Shown: positions 6,887 to 13,472 of the stretch, piece by piece | How the letters are laid out: every line of letters begins with the position of its first letter | Numbering within the stretch: position 1 is the stretch's first letter | DNA from: Actinomycetota bacterium | GTDB taxonomy: Bacteria; Actinomycetota; Humimicrobiia; Humimicrobiales; Humimicrobiaceae | Length of the DNA: 13,695 nucleotides | Reading direction: 5' to 3' | Assembly (NCBI GenBank): GCA_023475715.1 | Contig: JAMCVO010000003.1 | Coordinates: 1 to 13,695, forward strand | Made by a program: the position numbers and the translations under genes | Notes under the pieces: generated by a model | Databases searched by the model: none | Seen by the model: the letters and a program-made list of their open reading frames with translations, nothing else | What the model was told of the DNA's origin: nothing

Positions 6887-8596
6887 TTATACTTTCTTGA
6901 CCTTTTCCTTAACATGCAATCTTTCACAGGATTTCTGCGTAATAATATGTTCCTCAAATTCACTGCGAAAATATTTCAGGGTGCTGGTTACAGGATTGGG
7001 AGCAGTTTTTCCAAGCCCGCAGAGAGAAGATTCTCTTATAGCTGCACCTAGCCTCTCGAGCTTCTCAATATCGCCTTCTATTCCTTTTCCACGGGTTATT
7101 CTTTCAAGTATTTCAAGCATTCTCCTGGTTCCGATCCTGCAGGGAACACACTGCCCGCAAGATTCATCCTGGATGAAGTCCATAAAATATCTTGCAAGGT
7201 TTGCCATACAGGTATCCTGATCCAATACTATCATACCGCCTGAACCCATTATTGAACCGGCTTCCTTAACCTTTTCATAATCTATTTGTATGTCCAGAAA
7301 TCTTTCAGGGATACATCCGCCTGAAGGCCCGCCAAGCTGAACAGCTTTAAACTTTTTTTCTTCAACAATGCCACCACCGATCTTATATACAATATCCCTT
7401 AAAGTCATACCCATAGGGACCTCTACAAGACCGACATTCTTAACGGCTCCCACAAGCGCAAATATCTTTGTACCTTTGCTTGACGGCGTACCGATGCTGT
7501 TGAACCAACCGGCTCCTTTTAAAATAATCTGTGGTATATTGGAAAAAGTTTCAACATTGTTTATCAGGGTAGGCATCCCATATAAACCCTCATTTGCCGG
7601 AAAAGGTGGTTTAGGTTTAGGCATACCCATTTTACCTTCAAGCGATCTTATCAATGCGGTCTCTTCACCGCAGACAAAAGCTCCCGCACCCTGGTAGACC
7701 TCAATGTCGAAATCAAAACCTGACCCGAAAATATTTTTGCCGATGAGTCCACAATCTTTCGCTTGTCCAATAGCATGTTCCAGAGTCTGCACCGCAAGTG
7801 GATATTCTGCTCTTACATATAGGTAACCCTTATTGGAACCTATGGCGATTCCGGCAATAAGCATCCCTTCAAGAATAGAATGGGGATCGGACTCAAGAAG
7901 GTTTCTATCCATAAATGCACCTGGGTCTCCTTCGTCTCCATTGCAGACCACATATTTTACACCTGACCTTGATAAAGCTTTTCTACAGAGTTCCCATTTC
8001 TTCCCGGTAGGGAAACCTGCTCCACCCCTGCCTCTTAAACCTGACTGGGATACTATGTTTATTATTTTTTCTGTGTCCGGCATATTAAGAGCTTTGGCCA
8101 AGGCATAATAACCATCCTTTGCAATATAATCTTCAATTTTAAAAGGGTTGATTTTGCCCCTGTTACGAAGAACCCGGGATTCCTGAAACCTATAAAAATC
8201 ATTGAGTTTGGATGTTCCGGTTATAGGTTCAAGTTCTTCAGCTATTTTTCCACCATCAATGTGTATTTTAAAAATCTTATTTATTTTTTCATCATCAAGG
8301 CTGTAATAAGTGACCGGTTCAAGATTATAAGATTCAACAGTCAGCATCGGTTCTAAAGCGCAAAAACCAACACAACCCGAAGTTGCGGATATTATCTGTT
8401 TGTTGTCTCTTGCACTGAGCTGTCCTTTTACCAGGTCCTGGATAACATCTGCACCTGAAGCAATACCACATGTGCCAAGATGTATAGTTATTTTATATCT
8501 TACCCCCTTGGCATCCAGGATATTTTCTGCATTAACACTGGTTTTTATATCATCAAGATCTTTTGTATCTTTTATTTTAAAAGGCCCCCAGGGCAA
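6887..8596 (-). CDS. NuoF-like FMN/NADH subunit of formate dehydrogenase (FdsB-like)
   Basis: This subunit passes electrons between the FeS chain and NAD(P)H through FMN. With the TTG at 8596 it has 569 residues; numbering below is for that start. An N-terminal thioredoxin-like ferredoxin domain (about 33-95) contains GTCGIASGA and GCVGFCALEP. The FMN/NADH core has GLRGRGGAGFPTGKKW (about 186-201), CNGDEGDPGAFMDR and GAGAFVCGEETALI; an SLBB segment follows, then the [4Fe-4S] motif ESCGQCVPCRIGT (Cys480, 483, 486) with a fourth Cys in SLCGLGKTAPNP (Cys526). It ends soon after this, lacking the C-terminal 2x[4Fe-4S] domain of hydrogenase HydB/HndC. TTG 8596 is preferred because AGAAAGGA lies 7 nt before it; an in-frame TTG at 8617 would add seven residues but has no Shine-Dalgarno site. 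It follows the NuoE-like gene by 110 nt. Confidence 0.92.
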   Translation of the reverse strand: MPWGPFKIKDTKDLDDIKTSVNAENILDAKGVRYKITIHLGTCGIASGADVIQDLVKGQLSARDNKQIISATSGCVGFCALEPMLTVESYNLEPVTYYSLDDEKINKIFKIHIDGGKIAEELEPITGTSKLNDFYRFQESRVLRNRGKINPFKIEDYIAKDGYYALAKALNMPDTEKIINIVSQSGLRGRGGAGFPTGKKWELCRKALSRSGVKYVVCNGDEGDPGAFMDRNLLESDPHSILEGMLIAGIAIGSNKGYLYVRAEYPLAVQTLEHAIGQAKDCGLIGKNIFGSGFDFDIEVYQGAGAFVCGEETALIRSLEGKMGMPKPKPPFPANEGLYGMPTLINNVETFSNIPQIILKGAGWFNSIGTPSSKGTKIFALVGAVKNVGLVEVPMGMTLRDIVYKIGGGIVEEKKFKAVQLGGPSGGCIPERFLDIQIDYEKVKEAGSIMGSGGMIVLDQDTCMANLARYFMDFIQDESCGQCVPCRIGTRRMLEILERITRGKGIEGDIEKLERLGAAIRESSLCGLGKTAPNPVTSTLKYFRSEFEEHIITQKSCERLHVKEKVKKV

Positions 8597-8603
8597 TTTG
8601 AAA

Positions 8604-8611
8604 TCCTTTCT
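8604..8611 (-). promoter_or_regulatory. Ribosome binding site deciding the nuoF-like start
   Basis: On the minus strand AGAAAGGA lies 7 nt before TTG 8596 and inside the seven extra codons of the alternative TTG 8617 start. It favours the shorter protein. Confidence 0.55.
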
Positions 8612-8706
8612 TCTCAACGATTTATTACTTCAATATTTATGTTCACTGTTAAAATAATATCTGGTGTAAAAATCTTATTTCCCGAATATGCTTATCTGCA
8701 ATATCT

Positions 8707-9201
8707 TTATTTGTCATAAGAATATACGATATCCATGACTTCTTCAGGTTTTATCTTTTGATGCACTTTATCATTTATCACAATTATTGGTGCAAGTCCG
8801 CATGCCCCCAGACACCTGTTTACCTGAAATGAGTATTTCCTGTCAGGAGTCGTCTGGCCGGGCTGGATACCCAGCTCTTTTTCGATCCCGTCTACAATCT
8901 TTTTGCCTCCCTTAACAAAACAAGCCGTACCCATACAGACTTTAATATTATTCTTACCTCTCGGGATCATTGAGAAATAAGAGTAGAAGGTTGCCACACC
9001 AAAAATGTCTTTTTCCGGTATTTTTAACGTCTTCGCAATCTTTTTTTGAACCTCGATGGGTAAAAACCCAATTACTTTCTGGATTTTCTGCATTATCGGA
9101 ATCAAGGCACCTTTTTTATCTTTATGCTGGTCTATAATTTCTTCGACTTTCCGGGCCTCATCGGGCAGCAATTCATATTTTGGTAAATCCGCTATTCTCA
9201 T
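8707..9201 (-). CDS. NuoE-like 2Fe-2S subunit of formate dehydrogenase (FdsG-like)
   Basis: The protein has 164 residues, the normal size for the 24-kDa/NuoE thioredoxin-like [2Fe-2S] family. An N-terminal helical part (residues 1-75, containing LIPIMQKIQKVIGFLP and DIFGVATFYSYFS) leads to the cluster-binding domain with CMGTAC (C-x4-C) and CLGAC (C-x3-C), the four ligands of one [2Fe-2S] cluster. It partners the NuoF-like subunit encoded next and sits close to FMN; in bifurcating enzymes it may tune electron flow. The start is ATG with GAAAGGA about 5 nt upstream, so it is well defined. It is the first gene of the operon, with about 330 nt of non-coding DNA upstream that should hold the promoter. 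Similar NuoE proteins occur in NAD-reducing hydrogenases, but the downstream fdhA assigns this one to formate dehydrogenase. Confidence 0.94.
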   Translation of the reverse strand: MRIADLPKYELLPDEARKVEEIIDQHKDKKGALIPIMQKIQKVIGFLPIEVQKKIAKTLKIPEKDIFGVATFYSYFSMIPRGKNNIKVCMGTACFVKGGKKIVDGIEKELGIQPGQTTPDRKYSFQVNRCLGACGLAPIIVINDKVHQKIKPEEVMDIVYSYDK

Positions 9202-9266
9202 ATCATTCCTTTCAAAAGATAAAACCTGAAGAAGTCAAAAAGCTGTCTTGCAAATTTTAATAAAAA

Positions 9267-9272
9267 ATTATA
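9267..9272 (-). promoter_or_regulatory. Candidate -10 element for the formate dehydrogenase operon
   Basis: On the minus strand this reads TATAAT, a perfect -10, about 66 nt upstream of the nuoE-like ATG. The -35 at an 18-nt spacing reads TTACAA, a poor match, so the promoter may be weak or activator-dependent. In DNA this AT-rich the match may also be chance. Confidence 0.35.
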
Positions 9273-9443
9273 TCAAAATAATCTTATAAATTGTAATCAT
9301 TTTTTACATGCCAGCTCTTATAAGTCTTTAGAGATTTTACTTCTTAGTTTATTTATTGTCCATATACTGTCTATGCTTGCCTCAATTTAAATGGTAATAT
9401 TTCATCAACATCACCCGATATTGTTCCAGAAAGTTTAATCGAT

Positions 9444-9472
9444 TTGACAATATGAATGTTAATGGATATACT
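9444..9472 (+). promoter_or_regulatory. Sigma-70 type promoter for the RHH-trxB operon
   Basis: TTGACA at 9444-9449 and TATACT at 9467-9472 are separated by exactly 17 nt, an almost perfect housekeeping promoter. Transcription should start near 9479, leaving a leader of about 50 nt before ATG 9530. The upstream alternative start codon at 9452 lies inside this promoter, which rules it out. Confidence 0.7.
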
Positions 9473-9529
9473 CATATACATAAAAGTACAATAACATTTA
9501 TTAAAATTAATAAAAGAGGGTTTAAGATA

Positions 9530-9766
9530 ATGGAAAAGAAACAGGATTATTTTAGAGTACCTATAACGATGCCTTCGAATATGGTTTCGTTTTTGGAAAA
9601 CCTGGGAATAGAATGTAAAAAATCAGGCGGTCATAAGGTTGCAAATACAGAAATAGTTCGGGCTTTGATCAAGCTGTTAATGGATCTGGATGTTGATTTA
9701 GCCGGAATAAAATCCGAAGAAGAGCTTGAAAACAGACTTAAAGACGCTGCAAGAAGATATAAATAA
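9530..9766 (+). CDS. Small ribbon-helix-helix-like protein, possible transcription regulator
   Basis: ATG 9530 is preceded by AGAGGG at 9515-9520 with 9 nt spacing and gives 78 residues. A longer frame from 9452 is rejected because it would begin inside the promoter. The layout suggests a ribbon-helix-helix fold: a strand near residues 7-14 (YFRVPITMP), a first helix (SNMVSFLENLGI), a turn with KKSGGHKVANT, and a second helix (EIVRALIKLLMDLDVDL) matching the usual SEIIRxALxxLL pattern. Such proteins are dimeric DNA binders of the CopG/MetJ/Arc class. A charged C-terminal tail follows (EEELENRLKDAARRYK). No toxin partner is adjacent; trxB follows after 2 nt, so autoregulation of this operon is a more natural guess than an antitoxin role. 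The fold is a pattern-based inference. Confidence 0.65.
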   Translation: MEKKQDYFRVPITMPSNMVSFLENLGIECKKSGGHKVANTEIVRALIKLLMDLDVDLAGIKSEEELENRLKDAARRYK

Positions 9767-9768
9767 AA

Positions 9769-10743
9769 ATGCAAGAAATTAAAACAGATCTACTTATAAT
9801 AGGTGCAGGTCCTGCAGGGCTGAGTGCTGCAATTTATGCCGCAAGGTCCGCTCTTGATTTTAAAATTGTTGATAAGTTCATGGCAGGCGGGCAAATAATA
9901 AATACTGAATTCATTGAAAATTATCCGGGGTTTAAGGAAAATATATCCGGATTTGACCTGATGCAGAATATAATAGCACACTGTAAAAAGTTTAACATCA
10001 CCATTGAAGAATACAGCTCTATTAATAAAATTTCTATTTATGAAAATCCTGATGAATGCAGCCAAAACAATAAAAGCTGCATAAAACCTTATAAATTTAT
10101 ATGCTATACTGACAGCGAATCAATAATTTCGCGGGCATTAATAATAGCCACCGGCGCAAACCCTAAAAGATTATATGTTGAAGGTGAAAGCGAGTATATT
10201 GGTAAAGGTATATCTTTTTGCGCAACGTGCGATGGAGCTCTTTACAGAGATCGTGAAGTTATGGTTATGGGTGGAGGCAATGCCGCAGTCCAGGAAGCAC
10301 TATTTTTAACAAAGTTTGCTAAAAAGGTTTACATAGTTCACAGAAGAGATGAGCTGCGTGCCGTAAAGCTTCTGCAAAATAGGGCTTTTGAAGATAAAAA
10401 GATAGAATTCTTATACAGCTCGGTAATTGAAAAGTTTATTGGCAAAGAAAGGCTTGAAGAAGTTTTGATAAAGAATTTGAAGAATAAAACAAAATATACA
10501 AAAAAAATCGATGGAGTTTTTGAATATATTGGTATAAATTCTAATAGCGAGCTGATCAAAGATTTGGTAAAGCTTGATAAAGAAGGATTTGTTGTCACCA
10601 ATTTTAACATGGAAACAACTTATGAGGGAATTTTTGCAGCAGGTGATGTAAGGAATACCCCGCTCCGTCAGGTTATAACAGCAGCATCTGATGGTGCAAT
10701 CGCAGCTAGTTATGCTGATAAATATATTAACAGCCTGGTTTGA
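9769..10743 (+). CDS. trxB: Thioredoxin-disulfide reductase
   Basis: This flavoenzyme uses NAD(P)H to reduce thioredoxin. In the 324 residues one sees the FAD-binding IIGAGPAGLSAAIYAAR (10-26), the redox-active CATC (Cys151 and Cys154), a nucleotide-binding GGGNAA (168-173), HRRDELRA (191-198, the Arg-rich motif usually linked to NADPH) and the FAD-proximal IFAAGDVR near the C-terminus. All elements of a functional low-molecular-weight TrxR are present. Compared with E. coli TrxB there is an insertion of about 15 residues near 92-108 that contains two extra cysteines (Cys97, Cys104). No thioredoxin gene is in the window. The ATG is 2 nt after the RHH-like stop with no strong Shine-Dalgarno site, and the stop overlaps the next TTG start (TTGA), so the genes are likely translationally coupled. 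Confidence 0.95.
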   Translation: MQEIKTDLLIIGAGPAGLSAAIYAARSALDFKIVDKFMAGGQIINTEFIENYPGFKENISGFDLMQNIIAHCKKFNITIEEYSSINKISIYENPDECSQNNKSCIKPYKFICYTDSESIISRALIIATGANPKRLYVEGESEYIGKGISFCATCDGALYRDREVMVMGGGNAAVQEALFLTKFAKKVYIVHRRDELRAVKLLQNRAFEDKKIEFLYSSVIEKFIGKERLEEVLIKNLKNKTKYTKKIDGVFEYIGINSNSELIKDLVKLDKEGFVVTNFNMETTYEGIFAAGDVRNTPLRQVITAASDGAIAASYADKYINSLV

Positions 10744-11819
10744 AAAGAATTTTGGAAGAAATAAAAAAAGGATTTAAAGGTTCAAAAGTTGTAGATATTC
10801 AGAGAAGATTGAAGCTCCTTGGGTACGATCTGGCAAAATATGAAATCGATGGAATTTTTGGAATTGAAACCATAACTGCTATTAAAAAATTTCAGCAGGA
10901 CAGGGGTTTGCTTGCAACAGGAATTGTAGACGAAGAGACATGGCAGGAACTGGTGGATGCCGGATATAAGATCGGTGACAGGCTGCTTTATCTAAAGATA
11001 CCACCGTTCAGGGGGGATGATGTAAAAACAATACAATCCTGGTTAAAAATTCTGGGTTTTTATACTTCCAATGAAAATGGGATATTTTATGAAAATACCC
11101 ATAAGGCTCTTATAGAATTTCAGAAAAATATGAATTTGCCTACCGATGGTATTGTGGGTGAAACAACTCTTCAGCACTTGAGAAATCTAAAAAGGATAAT
11201 AGAATCACGCAAGTCATCCAATTACCCATTCGTAAAAAGCTATAAAGAAAATTCAAGTACTGAAAAAATCAGAATAATCCTTGATTACGGTGAAAATATC
11301 GATTACAAGTCTGAAGGATTTAAATTTTATAAGGACAAAATTTACATCTGCAAAAGTATTGTAAATTTTTGCAGAGGGATGTTGTTAGAAAAAGGTATCG
11401 ATACCCTGCTTACGGTAAACGATGTCATGAATACAAGCCTTTTTTTAAACGACAGAATAGATTTTGCAAATAAAAGTAATGCAGATATACTTATCAGCGT
11501 AAATCCTGCCAGCTCCTCTGACCCTGATTCAAACGGCAGCAGTTGCTTTTATTTTCAGGGATTCAAGTCTTACTCAATTTCCGGAAAAAAGATTGCGAAT
11601 TTAATGCAGAGTAAGATTGTTCACGATCTAGGCTCCCTGGACTGCAGAGTACATGGAGCAAATTTCGCAATACTAAAAGAAACAAAAATGACTGCTGTAG
11701 TCGTGGAACCTGCATTTATTTCAAACCAGAAAGATAGAAATAATTTGAAAGATACCTCCTATCAAATGAGAATCAGCAGAAGCATTGCAGATGCCGTACT
11801 TCAGTTCTTAAACGAATAA
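10740..11819 (+). CDS. CwlM-like protein: two PG_binding_1 domains plus degenerate Amidase_3 domain
   Basis: The 359 residues contain two peptidoglycan-binding repeats (about 15-73, with VVDIQRRLKLLGYD and DGIFGIETITAIKKFQ; and about 93-150, with TIQSWLKILGFY and DGIVGETTLQHL) and an Amidase_3 fold at about 176-358. There is no signal peptide or membrane segment, so it should stay in the cytoplasm. Key residues are changed: the DPGHGG zinc His is Glu185 (LDYGE), the second ligand Glu aligns with Tyr197, and the SxHxN His is Asn255 (ISVNPAS). The catalytic-type Glu323 remains (VVVEPAFISN). Amidase activity is therefore doubtful. Domain order, cytosolic prediction and position after trxB recall mycobacterial CwlM, a cytoplasmic regulator of MurA. 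TTG 10740 overlaps the trxB stop (TTGA). The domain assignment is firm; the CwlM-like role is inference. Confidence 0.85.
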   Translation: MKRILEEIKKGFKGSKVVDIQRRLKLLGYDLAKYEIDGIFGIETITAIKKFQQDRGLLATGIVDEETWQELVDAGYKIGDRLLYLKIPPFRGDDVKTIQSWLKILGFYTSNENGIFYENTHKALIEFQKNMNLPTDGIVGETTLQHLRNLKRIIESRKSSNYPFVKSYKENSSTEKIRIILDYGENIDYKSEGFKFYKDKIYICKSIVNFCRGMLLEKGIDTLLTVNDVMNTSLFLNDRIDFANKSNADILISVNPASSSDPDSNGSSCFYFQGFKSYSISGKKIANLMQSKIVHDLGSLDCRVHGANFAILKETKMTAVVVEPAFISNQKDRNNLKDTSYQMRISRSIADAVLQFLNE

Positions 11820-11852
11820 TTGAATTGCTATTAAATACATGCTTATAATCTT

Positions 11853-12968
11853 ATGTACATTATATATGATGATTTTTATTTAAAGCATGATACCGGACAA
11901 GGGCATCCGGAGAATTTGGGAAGACTTGCCAGTATTATTGAAGTACTTGGAAGTTTCAAGCATGGGAAGAATTTGAAATTCGAATCTCCGTTTGAGGCCG
12001 ATAATGAAATACTTGAACTTGTGCATAATCCTGAGTATATAAAAAATATTGAGAAACTTTCTTCTCAAGCCGGGTTTCATAAAATTGATCCTGATACGAT
12101 TGTATCCGAGAATACTTTCAGATCTGCAAAACTTGCTTCAGGTGGATGCTTGAAAGGTATCGACTTATTATTTTCAGAAAGAGATCATGTTTTTTTTGCA
12201 CTTGTAAGACCTCCGGGTCACCATGCTTTTTCAAATCATGGCAGCGGTTTTTGTATCTTTAACAATATATCTCTTGCTGCAAAATATGCTATGGAAAAAT
12301 ATAATATGAAAAAAATTGCCATTATAGATTTTGATGTACATCATGGAAATGGCACTCAGAGTATTTTTTACAGGTCTTCAGAAGTTTTTTATATTTCTAT
12401 CCATCAATACCCATTATATCCAGGATCAGGATGGCATGATGAAAAAGGAGAATCACAGGGAACAGGTTTTAATATGAATATACCCGTAGTACCGTGTTCG
12501 GGCGAAAATGATTATTTAATAGCTTTTAAAGAGATCATTTCTCCACTTATTATAAATTATGATCCTGCCCTTATCCTATTGTTGTTTATAAGTTATGCCC
12601 ACAGAGATGATCCTTTGGCTTCAATAAATCTAACGGAAGATTCTTATTATAAGATTATGTCTATTATAATGTATATGAGTATTGCAGGAATGCAAGATCA
12701 TTCAGGTAAAAAAAGAGTTAAAACGGGTATAATTTTGGAAGGCGGATATAACCATAAAGCCACTGCGTTAAGTGTCCTGAGCACTATAACAGCATGCATG
12801 GAAACAGAAAAACTTATAAACAACAATAGGATAAGGGCAGGATTAAATAAATTAATAGGTTTAAATAAACTTTCGGGGATATCTGATAATGATGACTTTC
12901 CTGTTGGCGGAGTACTTGCAGAAAACAGGGACATTTTTGAAATTATAAAAAGAAATGCAAAAATCTAA
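11853..12968 (+). CDS. Histone-deacetylase-fold protein (AcuC/acetylpolyamine amidohydrolase family) with altered zinc site
   Basis: Bacterial members of this arginase/deacetylase-fold family remove acetyl groups from polyamines, protein lysines or small amides with a zinc held by Asp-x-His and a second Asp. The 371 residues show the start YDDFYLKHDTGQGHPE, the active-site PPGHHA (His123, His124), DFDVHHGNGT with ligands Asp161 and His163, FNMNIPVVPCSGENDY, and EGGYN with the catalytic-type Tyr299. The usual SAGFDAHRDDPL reads LFISYAHRDDPL, so the third zinc ligand Asp is Tyr248, while HRDDPL is conserved. No reading-frame error explains it: neither neighbouring frame restores the motif. The protein may be inactive, bind a different ligand, or use another metal geometry. 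No Shine-Dalgarno site is visible; the N-terminus matches the family start. It lies 33 nt after the amidase-like gene. Confidence 0.87.
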   Translation: MYIIYDDFYLKHDTGQGHPENLGRLASIIEVLGSFKHGKNLKFESPFEADNEILELVHNPEYIKNIEKLSSQAGFHKIDPDTIVSENTFRSAKLASGGCLKGIDLLFSERDHVFFALVRPPGHHAFSNHGSGFCIFNNISLAAKYAMEKYNMKKIAIIDFDVHHGNGTQSIFYRSSEVFYISIHQYPLYPGSGWHDEKGESQGTGFNMNIPVVPCSGENDYLIAFKEIISPLIINYDPALILLLFISYAHRDDPLASINLTEDSYYKIMSIIMYMSIAGMQDHSGKKRVKTGIILEGGYNHKATALSVLSTITACMETEKLINNNRIRAGLNKLIGLNKLSGISDNDDFPVGGVLAENRDIFEIIKRNAKI

Positions 12969-13425
12969 AAATACAATTTTATTAAAAAAGATATCTGCTA
13001 TATTTTTTATCGTTATTGTTATGTCAGTATTTAGTTTGAATCTCTCCGGCTGCAGGAATTATGATAGAAGATTTGATGCTGTCTATTTTTTTAAGACCGA
13101 GCCTGAAAAAGCAGTTCTGGATTTCATTTATTCAATGAGAAATCATGACGCTGAATATATATATAACAATCTTATGCTCGATAAAGATAAGAACAGCATA
13201 AGCAAAGAAAAATTTATAAGTGAATTTTCAAGTATTCTTAGTGATATTGACAGCATTGAAATAAAAAGAACAGTCTATTTAGGATACGAGAATGAAATGA
13301 GTAAAGTTGTTGTTGAATTTGATGTTAAATATATGGGAGGCAAGTCGAGCCAGTACAAAAAATACGTTTACCTGATTAGCGAGAGTGGTAAATGGAAGAT
13401 AGTTTTTGATAAGACCTTTATTTAA
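12955..13425 (+). CDS. Putative lipoprotein with NTF2/DUF4878-like domain
   Basis: The 156-residue product has a lipoprotein signal: basic N-terminus (MQKSKNTILLKK), hydrophobic stretch 13-29 and lipobox LSGC with the lipid-accepting Cys33. After cleavage about 124 residues face the outside of the membrane. The mature part contains PEKAVLDFIYSMRNHDAEYIYNNL, several alternating strands, and ends with a SGKWKIVFDKTFI strand, the layout of small cone-shaped NTF2-like/DUF4878 domains. Such domains often bind small ligands or serve as scaffolds, and no catalytic residue is evident. Its ATG overlaps the end of the deacetylase-like gene by 14 nt, so it belongs to the same operon. The lipoprotein call is firm and the domain call is tentative. 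Confidence 0.75.
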   Translation: MQKSKNTILLKKISAIFFIVIVMSVFSLNLSGCRNYDRRFDAVYFFKTEPEKAVLDFIYSMRNHDAEYIYNNLMLDKDKNSISKEKFISEFSSILSDIDSIEIKRTVYLGYENEMSKVVVEFDVKYMGGKSSQYKKYVYLISESGKWKIVFDKTFI

Positions 13426-13439
13426 AAATAAATTTGGTT

Positions 13440-13465
13440 AAAGCAGATAATTTATAATGCTTTTT
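13440..13465 (+). terminator. Weak candidate terminator after the lipoprotein gene
   Basis: AAAGCA (13440-13445) can pair with TGCTTT (13458-13463) around a 12-nt AT loop, followed by a short T-run. The stem is short and poor in GC, so it would be a weak terminator; the much stronger dyad just downstream may serve instead. Confidence 0.3.
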
Positions 13466-13472
13466 AAAGGGA

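Larger units (their letters stand above)
9202..9529. other. Divergent intergenic region
   Basis: About 330 nt of very AT-rich DNA between the divergently transcribed nuoE-like and RHH-like genes. It contains the rightward promoter listed separately, a weak candidate leftward -10, and an 8-bp palindrome CTTATAAG at 9317-9324 whose half CTTATAA recurs at 9283-9289. No protein-coding gene, tRNA or recognisable riboswitch is visible. Being the only long spacer between the two operons, it is the likely site of regulation for both. Confidence 0.6.

Noticed and set aside
8640..8704. 22-codon minus-strand frame between the NuoE-like and NuoF-like genes
   Set aside because: It starts inside the end of the NuoE-like gene without a clear ribosome binding site, and the product (MTNKDIADKHIREIRFLHQ...) shows no recognisable motif.
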